DNA from: Tetranychus cinnabarinus
Taxonomy: Eukaryota > Arthropoda > Arachnida > Trombidiformes > Tetranychidae
Direction: 5' to 3'
NCBI GenBank assembly: GCA_022266195.1
Contig: WHVY01000001.1
Coordinates: 21,514,001-21,578,000 of the forward strand
DNA length: 64,000 nucleotides
Position numbers and translations under genes: made by a program. How positions within the stretch are numbered: position 1 is the first letter of the stretch; every line of letters begins with the position of its first letter. The notes beneath the pieces were generated by a model that saw only the letters and a list, made by a program, of their open reading frames with translations, did no database searches and was not told where the DNA came from. This document shows, in pieces, positions 1 to 10,534 of this stretch.

Positions 1-698
1 ATTGAGTTCCATTAAGTAATGCTAAACCTTCTTTGGCTTTCAAACGAATCGGTCTAAGTCCATGTGACTCAAGGACATGGGCAGCGTCTGCCCAGCCAGT
101 TTTTGGTGACCACATTTTACCCTCACCTAACATTCCAAGAGCTAAATGAGCAAGAGGGGCTAAATCACCGGATGCACCGACTGTTCCTTTTTCAGGAACC
201 CATGAAAGACAGGAAGCATTAAATGCATCAATCAATTGTTGCAATGTTTCTAACGAGATACCCGAATGTCCTTTGGCCAACACATTGATTCTTAAAGCGA
301 GGAGACGTCTAACTCTCTCAGGAGGAAGGGGATCACCCACTCCAGCGGCATGACTCCGCACAAGATTAACTTGTAATTGTTCTAAATTGTCTTTGGAGAT
401 CACCAGGTTAGCGAATTTACCAAATCCAGTATTAACACCGTAAGCAACTTTGTTTTCATTCAAAATTGATTCCAAAAGTTCACGACCCTTTTGGACCTTT
501 TTAGAAGCCTCAGGGGTTATCTGAATCGTCCAGTGACCAGAACCAATTTCGAGTAAATCACTAGTCGAAAGACTTTCGCCATCTAACAAAACTTCCAACT
601 TCTATAATATGGGAAAACAAAGGAAAAATTGATGAGAAAAGAAGAATAACTGGACCTGTAAAATGATTAAATTCAACAACATGACAAAAACATACCAT
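1..698 (-). CDS. HAL: Histidine ammonia-lyase, 5' part (runs off the left edge)
   Basis: This gene encodes the enzyme that deaminates L-histidine to trans-urocanate, the first step of cytosolic histidine breakdown. The exon at 601-1 reads about 200 residues without a stop. It contains the family signature YGVNTGFGKFA and the segment GTVGASGDLAPLAHLALG, whose Ala-Ser-Gly cyclises into the MIO electrophile. The early segment LLDGESLSTSDLLEIG also matches the N-terminus of animal HAL. A clean acceptor lies at 602. The only upstream ATG that fits is at 698-696 and is followed at once by a donor (gtatg), so exon 1 would supply just the start codon and the intron would be 602-695 (94 nt). That start is inferred. 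The rest of the enzyme, normally about 500-650 residues, lies outside the window. The family call is firm. Confidence 0.93.
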
Positions 699-2500
699 TT
701 TAAGAGAAGAATGAATAACGACGATCTAACAATCACACAATCACCTTAAATTAACCACTGATAAATCTTTCGTAATTCAGGTAGTTTTTAATAAACAAGA
801 TGGCAGATGGCGCAATATTAACAAAGAATCCTTTCGCCATCTAGTGAGATTCGTTGTTAACAAAACTTGAATCATTAAATCATTTACTGTTACAGATTTT
901 AAGTGCAATTTTTATCGATTGATTGATTGATTATTTCGTTATATTAAGCAGTTATTATCAGGCGAGTTCTTATGAAGAATTGATTTACAATTTTGAACTT
1001 AAATGTTGGAAAGTGTATCTTGTGATTGATTGTGATTGCTAACTGTAAATTATCTTCCAAGGAAGCAATAATTTAGCATTTGAAAATTAGTTAACCGGTT
1101 AATTTTAACTGTGTTTAAAGTAAAATCATCATCAACATTTCCTTTTGTTTCTAATAATGTAAATGAAAGTCTAATGCTAATCAGGATAAGTTAACGTGCA
1201 CCTGAAAATAATTAATGAAATAAATTGTAAGCTTTCAAAGGCTGAAGCGCTTTGATTAAATTAAGTTAACATCAAAATAAAAAAACTAATTTAAAATTTA
1301 AAAAAAAATCAAATTTTGCCTCTTCATTAGAAGTGCTATTCATGCTTAATCAAGATAAGCCAAAGCTTAGTGCAAAAATATTGGGAAAATTAATTTCAAT
1401 TATATAATAATTCACAACAATTAGACGGCTTTCAAATAATAACAATATTTAAGTGCAACTTTGCTAGAATTGTCTAAATTAAGATTTCTTTATCAACCAG
1501 TTAATCATCATATTCAAACAATTGAAAAATAGGTTCATAGATAATGTTTGCGTTTTTATGAACTGAATAATCTAAAATGAAAAACGAGATAAATAGCGAA
1601 TTGAGCTCAATCAATCTTCAGCTATGAGACTAAATTATGATCGAGTCCTCTTTTCATTTGACTGTTAAAATTGGTTAATATTAGCATAGTTTTGCTCGAA
1701 GCTTTGATTGAGACGAAACACTGTTAGGTGAAACTGTTTCACAGGTACTTCAAGCAGAGATTCATGATAATCTAAATGCTCATTTTAAGAGATTCGTTTT
1801 TATATCTTGATTGAATTTATTTATTCATTTTCATTGACCAAAGTTGACTCAAAAAGCTTGAAGCATTTCTGTACTTTACAGCTTTCCTGTTGATTGTGTC
1901 CAAGATGTGATGAAAATAGCCTTGGAATGTTGATTACAATGGTTTATGATTGAAAATTTTCATTTAATTTGGTGCCTTGTTGTAATTGTTGTAATCAATT
2001 GTTTCTAACCACATCCCAACTGTTAAGATATTATATCATGATTCCTGAAATATGATAAAATGAAACACGAAATATAACCAGTCTTCAGCTTTTTCATTCA
2101 CTCAAAATTAGACAATGATTAAGATTGATTATTTTCTCTGTGAAGCAATTGATCAATGATTGAAGGTAAAATCAATTGATAATCGTGTTTATTTCATCTT
2201 CACTATATTATTGAAATATACTATTAAATGAATGAGGTAAACCTTTGAGCTTTAATCTATTAAGAGCTATTTCTTATCGATAAGTCAATGTAAGCCTAAA
2301 GATTTTATTATTTGACACAGCATCAGTTATCAAAATTCAACCTTTATCCATTCATTGTTCGTGATTAATTTTATTGACTAGATTAACTTGAACCAGTACA
2401 TGCATTTATTATTGATGCCAATCAATAGCTTTCAATCAGACTATTGGTTGAAATTGGCTTTCATTTCTTTGTTAACTTTTTATCTAATGATGCTAATGAT
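699..2500. other. Intergenic, AT-rich, no gene seen
   Basis: This is about 1.8 kb between the divergent HAL and first ALDH genes. It is AT-rich with stops in all frames. I see no coding segment, RNA gene or clear repeat, and both promoters presumably lie here. Similarity to the upstream regions of the other ALDH copies begins only around 2500. Confidence 0.6.
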
Positions 2501-3137
2501 TTTTATTGTTGCCATCGATGACTTTAAATAAATAAATTGAGATTAAGTCTGTGATCGATGCGTTCACATTGATTTGTTGTACTCATGTAAATTGTTCCCA
2601 TGGTTCAATATACCAATAATTGAACTTGTTTCAAGTTGAAAATGTCGGTTGATTTGAATAAAAAGGATGTTATGCATAAGTTTACATAATGATTTGTTTA
2701 TGATGGCAATGTTGAGGATTAAAATGATGATTTAATGTGACAAAAAGCATACAAGGGAAAGAAATTGTTGGGTCAGTTTATGGTGAAAAAAATGTTCACT
2801 TTTTGAAAATAAAAACTGAAAAACCAAGGCAAGCAGATGATTCAAGGTTAACTTCATTTGATCTTATCTTCTAGTATTTATTACTTGACAAAGAAAGAGA
2901 AAGAGAAAGAAAACGGGAGGGCGGAGGATAGTCTCTTTCTTCCCCACAACCTTCTCTCTCTCTCTCTCTCTCTCTCCTGTCTGTGGGTAATCACTACTGA
3001 TCGTCATTTTAGTTCATTTGCCAATTGCTATCTAATTTTGTGACAGCCAGCTATCACTTTACAGTATTTTCCTACTTTACAGTGTCCTTTTTCAATTACG
3101 TATTTAATTTTGTGTTTTGCTAAGTATCATCAACAAC
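2500..3137 (+). promoter_or_regulatory. Upstream region of ALDH copy 1
   Basis: Parts of this region resemble the regions upstream of copies 2 and 3. The shared pieces include a stretch around 2560-2710 and a G-rich box, gagggcggaggata, at 2917-2930 inside a purine-rich tract. Where copies 2 and 3 have a TATA box, this copy has the weaker tatctaat (about 3028-3035). A CT microsatellite at 2953-2976 is unique to this copy. The box is seen directly; its regulatory role is inferred from conservation in all three copies. Confidence 0.5.
2953..2976. repeat. (CT)n microsatellite
   Basis: About twelve uninterrupted CT units lie just 3' of the conserved G-rich box, about 160 bp upstream of the ALDH copy 1 start codon. 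Confidence 0.9.
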
Positions 3138-4607
3138 ATGGCCGATCAAGTCTCTGTTAAATATACACAAATTTTCATTAACAATGAATTTGTTGATGCT
3201 GTTAATGGTAAGAAGTTTCCTACCATAAATCCAGCTACTGGTGAACAAATTTGTCTCGTTGCTGAGGGTGATGAAGCAGATATTAATAATGCCGTTGCTG
3301 CAGCTAAAGAGGCCTTCAAACTTGGTTCAACTTGGCGAACCATGGATGCCTCTGCTCGTGGAGCCCTGCTTAATAAGCTTGCTGATCTTATGGCCCGTGA
3401 TGCTGATTATATAGCAAAATTGGAAACACTAGATAATGGTAAACCTTATAAATTAGCAATTGGAGATGTTTATGGATCCATCGCTCATTTACGTTACTAT
3501 GCTGGCTGGGCAGATAAAGTTCATGGTAAAACTGTTCCAATGGATGGAAGTCATTTCTCTTATACTCGTGTTGAGCCTTTCGGTGTTTGCGGTCAAATCA
3601 TTCCATGGAATTTCCCTTTGATGATGTTTGCCTGGAAAATTGCTCCTGCCTTATGTACTGGAAATGTCGTTGTCTTGAAGCCAGCTGAACAAACTCCACT
3701 GACAGCTCTTTATGCATGTTCATTGATTAAAGAGGCTGGTTTCCCTCCTGGTGTAGTCAATGTTGTTCCTGGTTATGGTCCAACTGCAGGTGCTCCTTTG
3801 GTAAATCATCCTGATGTTCAGAAGATTGCTTTCACTGGTTCAACCGAAGTTGGTAAACTCATTTTACAAGGAGCCGGAAAAGATTCGATCAAAAAAGTTT
3901 CTCTTGAACTCGGTGGTAAAAGTCCATTAGTTATTATGGACGATGCTGATATTGATCTTGCTGTTGCAGTTGCCCATGAGGCTTGTATGTTCAACCAAGG
4001 TCAGTGCTGCTGTGCAGCTACACGAACATTCGTCCAAGAAGGTATTTATGATGAATTTGTTCGTAAAACCAAAGAACTTGCATTGAAACGAGTTGTTGGC
4101 GATCCCTTCGACGATGCAACTCAACAAGGTCCACAAGTTGATGAAGAACAATTCAACAAAATTCTTAGTTTGATTGAAGAGGGTCAAAAAGAAGGTGCTA
4201 AACTTGAATGTGGGGGTAAGGCCGCTGCATCTAAAGGATACTTTATCCAACCAACTGTTTTTTCAGATGTTACCGATAAAATGAAGATTGCAGTTGAAGA
4301 AATCTTTGGACCTGTTCAACAAATCTTCAAATTCAAAACTTTGGATGAAGTTATTGAACGTTCTAACGATACAACATATGGATTAGCAGCTGGTATTTTT
4401 ACCAAAAATTTGGATACTGCTAATATGTACACTCAAGCAGTCAGAGCTGGAACTGTTTGGGTTAACACTTTCCTTGCTTTTGGTGCACAAATGCCATTCG
4501 GTGGTTACAAAATGTCTGGTATTGGACGTGAAGGTGGTGAAGATGGCATCAAAGAATACTGTCAAATAAAATCTGTGGTCATCGCTATCCCACAAAAGAA
4601 TGCTTAA
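3138..4607 (+). CDS. Aldehyde dehydrogenase 1 family, tandem copy 1
   Basis: This gene encodes a 489-residue NAD-dependent aldehyde dehydrogenase of the cytosolic ALDH1 (retinal dehydrogenase-like) class, oxidising aldehydes to acids. The length is close to the usual ~500, and there is no mitochondrial leader, unlike ALDH2. Visible active-site features are Asn158 in IIPWNFP, the general-base Glu257 in VSLELGGKSP and the catalytic Cys291, the middle residue of the CCC in NQGQCCCA. The FTGSTEVG cofactor motif sits near residue 232 and the C-terminal PFGGYKMSGIGRE is intact. The gene has no intron, like its two sister copies. The start is the ATG at 3138, which matches the N-termini of the sisters. 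Copy 1 differs from them mainly around residues 110-165 and near the C-terminus (AQMPFGG, REGGEDGIKE). The substrate cannot be told from sequence; vertebrate relatives act on retinal and on lipid-peroxidation aldehydes. Confidence 0.95.
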   Translation: MADQVSVKYTQIFINNEFVDAVNGKKFPTINPATGEQICLVAEGDEADINNAVAAAKEAFKLGSTWRTMDASARGALLNKLADLMARDADYIAKLETLDNGKPYKLAIGDVYGSIAHLRYYAGWADKVHGKTVPMDGSHFSYTRVEPFGVCGQIIPWNFPLMMFAWKIAPALCTGNVVVLKPAEQTPLTALYACSLIKEAGFPPGVVNVVPGYGPTAGAPLVNHPDVQKIAFTGSTEVGKLILQGAGKDSIKKVSLELGGKSPLVIMDDADIDLAVAVAHEACMFNQGQCCCAATRTFVQEGIYDEFVRKTKELALKRVVGDPFDDATQQGPQVDEEQFNKILSLIEEGQKEGAKLECGGKAAASKGYFIQPTVFSDVTDKMKIAVEEIFGPVQQIFKFKTLDEVIERSNDTTYGLAAGIFTKNLDTANMYTQAVRAGTVWVNTFLAFGAQMPFGGYKMSGIGREGGEDGIKEYCQIKSVVIAIPQKNA

Positions 4608-7000
4608 AAATTTTGTACTTGTCTAACCTAAAAGATTTCAGTTGACCTAAACATTAATTTTAAATTCTATTGTATTCCACATAGACAATTGTCTCTTTTT
4701 AACCTTAGCACATTGAACTAAAGTAAAACTTAAAAAGTTGATTCTCATAATTCCTGCAGTGAAAACGGCCGAAAATTGTTATAAAGAAAATTTTAAAGAA
4801 TAAACTAACATTCTATTAAAGAATTATCTTTCAAATCGATAAATTATGTTAATTAAATCAATTCTTAGAGATCTTCAAATGGCCAAAAACTCACTATTGT
4901 TCAAAATAATTTTCAAGTTTATACAAAGGATTAAGAAGCTATCTGATTTTATTACATGTTTCGATGAGGAGAAAAGTCTAACTTTGAGTCTTTTAAGTGA
5001 AACTGCAGAATGATAAATTTATTGTTCGTTGTTAACGTAAATTCACGTTGCAAATGTATCATGAGAAGCAAACTCATGCATGATTGATTTCAATTCAATG
5101 GCAACAGTTTCCATGAATTATCTCTATCAATAATGATGATAACGATGAAATAATCCCTTTTAATCAATCACGCTTAATCCAAAGATTTTTGAGAAATGCA
5201 AATTGTACGACTTTATGACTTTTGCTGAAATGACACAAGTCTGCAAAGGATCTTAAATATTCAAGCTCAAGAACTTACGAGTGTTGTTTGCCACTTTAAA
5301 ATCCGTTGCTAATTAGTCAGTTAAATCAAGATTGGTACATTTAGAAAACTCATGGGAGGATCTTCAGTTGTTACAAAACAATTTTGGGCGACAAAAATAT
5401 TCCAACGGGTCAGATATAAACATTGTTCGAGTCTTTCGTTTCGTAAATTTCCTGTTCGGAGTTTTAAAGCTGCTTTTCCAAGAAAATTTTTCTGCATAGT
5501 TCAGTTTATTGTAATGTACATGTAACAAAGTGCTCAAATGAGTTTTTGAAAGTGAATTTTCAATACCTCGATAACGGTTTACGCAAAATATATTTTCTGG
5601 ATCTTTCAGATCGGACCTGATTTCGATTAACGAGTTTAAAACTTAAAAATTTCGTATTTTACCACTTCGTGTAACTAGTTCGTAACTTTACACAAATTTT
5701 TAGATACCAAAAAGGCGCAAATTGTTAAAATTTAAAAGAAGGTTAAATTTTTTTATTGTCTGTAATAATTTGAACACCATCTGATGACTTCAGATGATTC
5801 TGATAGCGAGGTTACTGCTATCATAGCTAATGAATAAGAAACCAATATCATTTCTATATTTCTGAATTTATATTTTATTTGTAATCAATTTCAATGCATC
5901 GATTAAAAAGATTATAGTTTGTTATTATATTATTGAACATCAAAAAATATTATACCGTTTTAGCATTACTCACATTAAACACATTAACCTATGCAAAAAG
6001 CAGCTTTGACAACCCTGTAACTCTTGGACAGATAATTTGCCAAACGAAAGACTGGACCGAAGTTGATATTTGACCCATTAGAGTATTTTTAGCTCAAAAA
6101 AGTTCAATTTTTTTTGTAACTCCTGGAGACTTTCCCTTGTTAGTATAATCACTTACCGAAATTATTTTACAAATCTTGAAAACTCCTCAAATTACAGAAA
6201 TCGAAGGTGATTCTGCTGCAATCTGTAGATGCAGTAACATTAAAAAAGGAAAGAGTTCAGAGTTCATCGGTGACAAATTCAAATGAACACAAATTTAACA
6301 TTCCACTCCCATTGACAAAGTCGGAGTTTAAAAACAAAAAGTCACAAGATGACAGTTTCGATAGCTTGGTGGCTATGAACTGAGTTTTTTATTGCCTAGA
6401 TAAACTTGCAATGTAACCGACTGTTGGACGGAGCTTGCACTTGACTTTGGCAACATTTTATCTAATCTTCGATAATGATATTTTCGATAAGTGCATGATC
6501 GATGGTAATCACCTTTCTTTATTATATTTACAAGGAAACTATTACAAGACTTAACCCGAGCCAATTTTAATGAGCGAGTTGTCAATCGATAGGGCCGGTT
6601 GTGCTATGAAAAACTTTCGTGGGTTTCATCTGTTTAGGATATTAGATATCACCTGAAATTGAAATTTGTGCATGTTTATCAGTAAAATTGAAATCGACTG
6701 CGGGTAAGTCGTGTTAGCTGACATGATTTTATATTATAATAAAATTAACGAATATAAAGTTTGAATAAAATTTTTATATCAAAGTATTTATTTAAAAGTT
6801 TATATAAAATTTGAGTTTAAGTACAGAAAAAAGTTAAGCAAATAATATCATCTCAAACAATTGAATCATAACAGTCAGCATTTTATGGTGCACCAAACGG
6901 TTGTCCATTTTTAACTAGCAATGATTAACAGGCATTATATTTTAATAACTCATAAACAGTTGTAAGATAATTTTTAAGGTCCCAATAACATTAAACTTGA
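4608..7000. other. Intergenic between ALDH copies 1 and 2
   Basis: This is about 2.4 kb of AT-rich sequence without a convincing reading frame. Stretches around 5.3-5.8 kb and 6.0-6.6 kb look somewhat less AT-biased and could be old transposon remnants, but I found no terminal repeats or coding motifs in them. The 3' flank of copy 1 does not resemble those of copies 2 and 3. Confidence 0.5.
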
Positions 7001-7099
7001 CACAAAGTCAATATGGCTTTTCTTAATGTGTAACCATCATTTGACAACAGAGATTATAAAGATATCATTGTGATGCCCTGTTTTATTGAAATGAATTGA

Positions 7100-7618
7100 A
7101 TGACGAGCAATAGCCTATCATTGGTAACATTTTATCTGATGAACTTTGCTGATTTAACACCAGTGAACGGATAAGTCAATGGAGGCTACGCCCGTAATCC
7201 ATGATAATCATGTTAATCTGTTTTACTTCTGTAAATTGCTTCCAACATTCAATACGTCGATAATTGTGCTGTGTGAAAAATATCTATGCATGGAGAAAGT
7301 CTGCATCATAATTTGTTTATGATGGGTTTTGTTTTCATATGATAACATCTTCTAATATTCATGTCAGATATTAGATAATTACATGAGTACTTGACATAGG
7401 AAGAAATAGAGAGAGAAATGAAAGGGCGGAGGATTCCCTATTTCATCTCCACAGCTTGAACTCCTTTACCTTGAAATTAATCAAAGCTGAGTAACTCGTT
7501 TTGCCAATAGTATATAATGAAAGCCAACTAACATTTTCCGTCATTCAACTTCTTGTATTGTCTTCTCTCAACTACTACTGCAACTACTACTGTTTAGTCT
7601 AGTATCCTCTTCAATAGC
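7100..7618 (+). promoter_or_regulatory. Promoter region of ALDH copy 2
   Basis: The region is closely similar to 13080-13628 upstream of copy 3. It contains the G-rich box gggcggaggat at 7424-7434, the shared tract tatttcatctccacagctt, a TATA box (tatataa, 7511-7517) and, about 30 bp further on, an initiator-like tccgtcattc at 7537-7546. TATA-to-initiator spacing is typical of an RNA polymerase II core promoter. The motifs are seen; the transcription start is inferred. Confidence 0.65.
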
Positions 7619-9088
7619 ATGGCCAATCAAGTCTCTGTTAAATATACACAAATTTTCATTAACAATGAATTTGTTGATGCTGTTAATGGTAAGAAGTTTC
7701 CTACCATAAATCCAGCTACTGGTGAACAAATTTGTCTCGTTGCTGAGGGTGATGAAGCAGATATTAATAATGCCGTTGCTGCAGCTAAAGAGGCCTTCAA
7801 ACTTGGTTCAACTTGGCGAACCATGGATGCTTCTGCTCGTGGAACCCTACTTAATAGACTAGCGGATCTTCTGGCCCGTGATGCTGATTACATAGCGAGA
7901 TTGGAGACGCTAGATAATGGTAAACCTTATAAATTATCTCTCGGAGACGTTCATTTATGCATTAATGAGCTACGTTATTATGCTGGCTGGGCAGACAAAA
8001 TTCATGGTAAAACCATTCCAATGGATGGAAGTCATTTGGCTTATACTCGTGTTGAACCTTTCGGTGTTTGTGGTGCAATCATCCCATGGAACTTTCCAAT
8101 GATTTTGTTCATTTGGAAAATTGCTCCTGCCTTATGTACTGGTAACGTTATTGTTGTGAAACCTGCTGAACAAACACCATTGACAGCTCTTTATACATGT
8201 TCATTGATTAAAGAAGCTGGTTTTCCTCCTGGTGTAGTCAATGTTGTTCCTGGTTATGGTCCAACTGCAGGTGCTCCTTTGGTAAATCATCCCGATGTTC
8301 AGAAGATTACTTTCACTGGTTCAACCGAAGTTGGTCAACTCATTTTGCAAGGAGCCGGAAAAGATTCCATTAAAAGTGTATCTCTTGAACTCGGCGGTAA
8401 AAGTCCATTAGTTATTATGGACGATGCTGATATTGATCTTGCTGTCACAGTTGCACATGAAGCTTGCATGGCAAACCAAGGCCAATGCTGCTGTGCAGCT
8501 ACACGAACATTCGTTCAAGAAGGTATTTATGATGAGTTTGTTCGTAAAACCAAAGAACTTGCATTGAAACGAGTTGTTGGCGATCCTTTCGACGATGCAA
8601 CTCAACAAGGTCCACAAATTGATGAAGAACAATTCAAAAAAATTGTTGATTTGATTGAGTCAGGTAAAAAAGAAGGTGCCAAACTTGAATGTGGTGGTAA
8701 AGTTATACCATCCAAAGGATACTTTATCCAACCAACTGTTTTTTCAAATGTAACCGATAACATGAGGATTGCAGTCGAAGAAATCTTTGGACCTGTTCAA
8801 CAAATCTTCAAATTCAAAACTTTGGATGAAGCCATTGAACGATCCAATGATACAACATATGGATTAGCAGCTGGTATTTTTACCAAAAATTTAGATACTG
8901 CTAATATGTACACTCAAGCAGTCAGAGCTGGAACTGTTTGGGTCAACACTTTCCTTGCTTTTGGACCTCAAACACCATTCGGAGGTTACAAAATGTCTGG
9001 TATTGGACGAGAAAGTGGAGAAGATGGTTTACACGAATACTGTCAAATCAAATCCGTGGTCGTAGCTATCCCACAGAAGAATGCTTAA
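7619..9088 (+). CDS. Aldehyde dehydrogenase 1 family, tandem copy 2
   Basis: This is the second intronless 489-residue ALDH1-type enzyme. The active-site Asn158, Glu257 and CCC (290-292) are retained, so it should be catalytically competent. It starts MANQVS instead of MADQVS. The first ~220 nt are almost identical to the other copies, silent sites included, whereas residues ~80-120 carry many changes (for example KLSLGDVHLCINELRY). From about residue 115 to the C-terminus it is much closer to copy 3 than to copy 1. Copies 2 and 3 also share promoter and 3' flanks, so they are the younger pair. Polyadenylation signal aataaa lies near 9353. A fragment of APC1 follows downstream. Confidence 0.95.
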   Translation: MANQVSVKYTQIFINNEFVDAVNGKKFPTINPATGEQICLVAEGDEADINNAVAAAKEAFKLGSTWRTMDASARGTLLNRLADLLARDADYIARLETLDNGKPYKLSLGDVHLCINELRYYAGWADKIHGKTIPMDGSHLAYTRVEPFGVCGAIIPWNFPMILFIWKIAPALCTGNVIVVKPAEQTPLTALYTCSLIKEAGFPPGVVNVVPGYGPTAGAPLVNHPDVQKITFTGSTEVGQLILQGAGKDSIKSVSLELGGKSPLVIMDDADIDLAVTVAHEACMANQGQCCCAATRTFVQEGIYDEFVRKTKELALKRVVGDPFDDATQQGPQIDEEQFKKIVDLIESGKKEGAKLECGGKVIPSKGYFIQPTVFSNVTDNMRIAVEEIFGPVQQIFKFKTLDEAIERSNDTTYGLAAGIFTKNLDTANMYTQAVRAGTVWVNTFLAFGPQTPFGGYKMSGIGRESGEDGLHEYCQIKSVVVAIPQKNA

Positions 9089-9693
9089 ATTGTTTCTATC
9101 CGACTGTAGATAAAAGATTCGATGCACCAACTTCAACACCAATACTGAATTACAATATTCAATTGTTTAATGTTTTGGCAATAGTTAATCATCAATAGTC
9201 TAGATGTGCATACAAATTTTCAGTTTATCCAAAGTATGAATATTCAAAACCTAAAGATCAGATTTTCTTTGAAAAGATAAAAATGTAATGGTTTCAAAAA
9301 CTATTAAAATGTCAAGGATTATTCGTAACAATAATTTTTATTGTCTTTAACAAATAAATCTTCAAAATACAAAATATAAACTATGTTTGGGTATTTTTTA
9401 TTGAAAAAAACATTTCATATTTTGCAAATTGCTAGGAAAAATTTGCTTTTTGTGCATCAAATTTCAGAGTCTGAAATGTTATGAAAACTTTGGATGATAC
9501 TCTTTATACGATTAGGCTACAATTAATATTCGTGTTTTAGAGCGGTTTCGTGTTTCTAATAGATCAATCGGTTGAAAGTCATTAGAGTAAAAACTTTTTT
9601 TTTCAACTAGGTAAAGATTTGAGCAATATTTTTATTATGAAATGTACAAAAGTTGTTAAGAAATTAGACATCATCAATAATTAATTAATTAAT
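9089..9693. repeat. Duplicated 3' flank of ALDH copy 2
   Basis: This non-coding flank is homologous to 15099-15612 behind ALDH copy 3. The last ~60 bp (about 9611-9668) match 15552-15610 almost base for base. In the intact locus that stretch is the 3' flank of the convergent APC1 gene. The duplicated unit therefore extended from ALDH into APC1. Homology breaks at about 9670, and an internal APC1 segment begins at about 9694. Confidence 0.75.
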
Positions 9694-10455
9694 AATTAAT
9701 CCTTTCGCCAAGGTTCTAAGTAGAAGAAAATCTGGACGAACTGATTCTAAAAGATATTGAGTATCTGGTGCCGTAACCCATTTGGCAACTGCTTCATTGT
9801 TGGTGTCAAAAAACATCATTCCGAGGGCCAAAGTTGCTCCAGGACTAGTAACATCGGAATTAACATAATCTCCCTCCCTGATTTGGTAACTTGGAGTTTT
9901 ATATTTTTCCTTTTGAGCTGCAGTCAACGCTCTTTTATGACCTCCAATCATATAGTTACACATCTCATCAGCCATGGAAACACCTTCAGAAGAAGCAACT
10001 GTGGAAATCATTTCATTACCTTTACCAAGTGTGACTAAACCAAATGCAAGTCCAGCAGCTAAAGCATAACTTTCACGATCAATGTAATGTTCCATTTCTG
10101 GTCCAGGAGGACGACCGATTTCACCGAGAAGCATTTCAGCGATATGGCGCTGACCTGAACCCTGATACAATAGACCAACACCGAGAATAGCAGCAACTTC
10201 GACAACAGGAGGCACATCTAGTTCAATTGAAGATGATGGTAAAAGAGCCTCAACATGAATTGAAAGTATCCTTTCAACACTTATGTCCATTGTACCTCTT
10301 TTAGCAGCAGCTAATCCTAAAAGGACAGCTACACGAGTCAATTCATTTCCTTTACATAAATAATCGTGAATGTTCATTGTCGAAAGCTTGGAAATGTTTG
10401 TATAAATGACTTGAAATGATCTCACAATCGTCAAACGTGTTGTTAATAAAGCCAT
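9685..10455 (-). pseudogene. Duplicated internal fragment of APC1
   Basis: An open frame of 256 codons runs from ATG at 10455 to a stop at 9685. Its core (about 10394-9694) copies the PC-repeat region of APC1 exon 3 (18147-17447). I count five base differences in about 700 bp, all silent, so some 230 residues are identical. The first ~22 residues come from unrelated flanking DNA and the last three codons from the junction. The copy lacks the rest of APC1 on both sides and so cannot encode a working APC1. The most likely reading is a remnant of a segmental duplication. The open frame leaves room for a small chimeric protein or a regulatory transcript, but no promoter is evident. Confidence 0.8.
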
Positions 10456-10534
10456 TCCATCGGCTTGTTAATAAAAAGACAAACAGAACAAAAAGACAAA
10501 AAGACACATTTATACACTTAGCATAAACTTCGTT

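Noticed and set aside
2858..3043. 61-codon open frame upstream of ALDH copy 1
   Set aside because: It has no ATG start, spans a microsatellite and lies in the promoter region.
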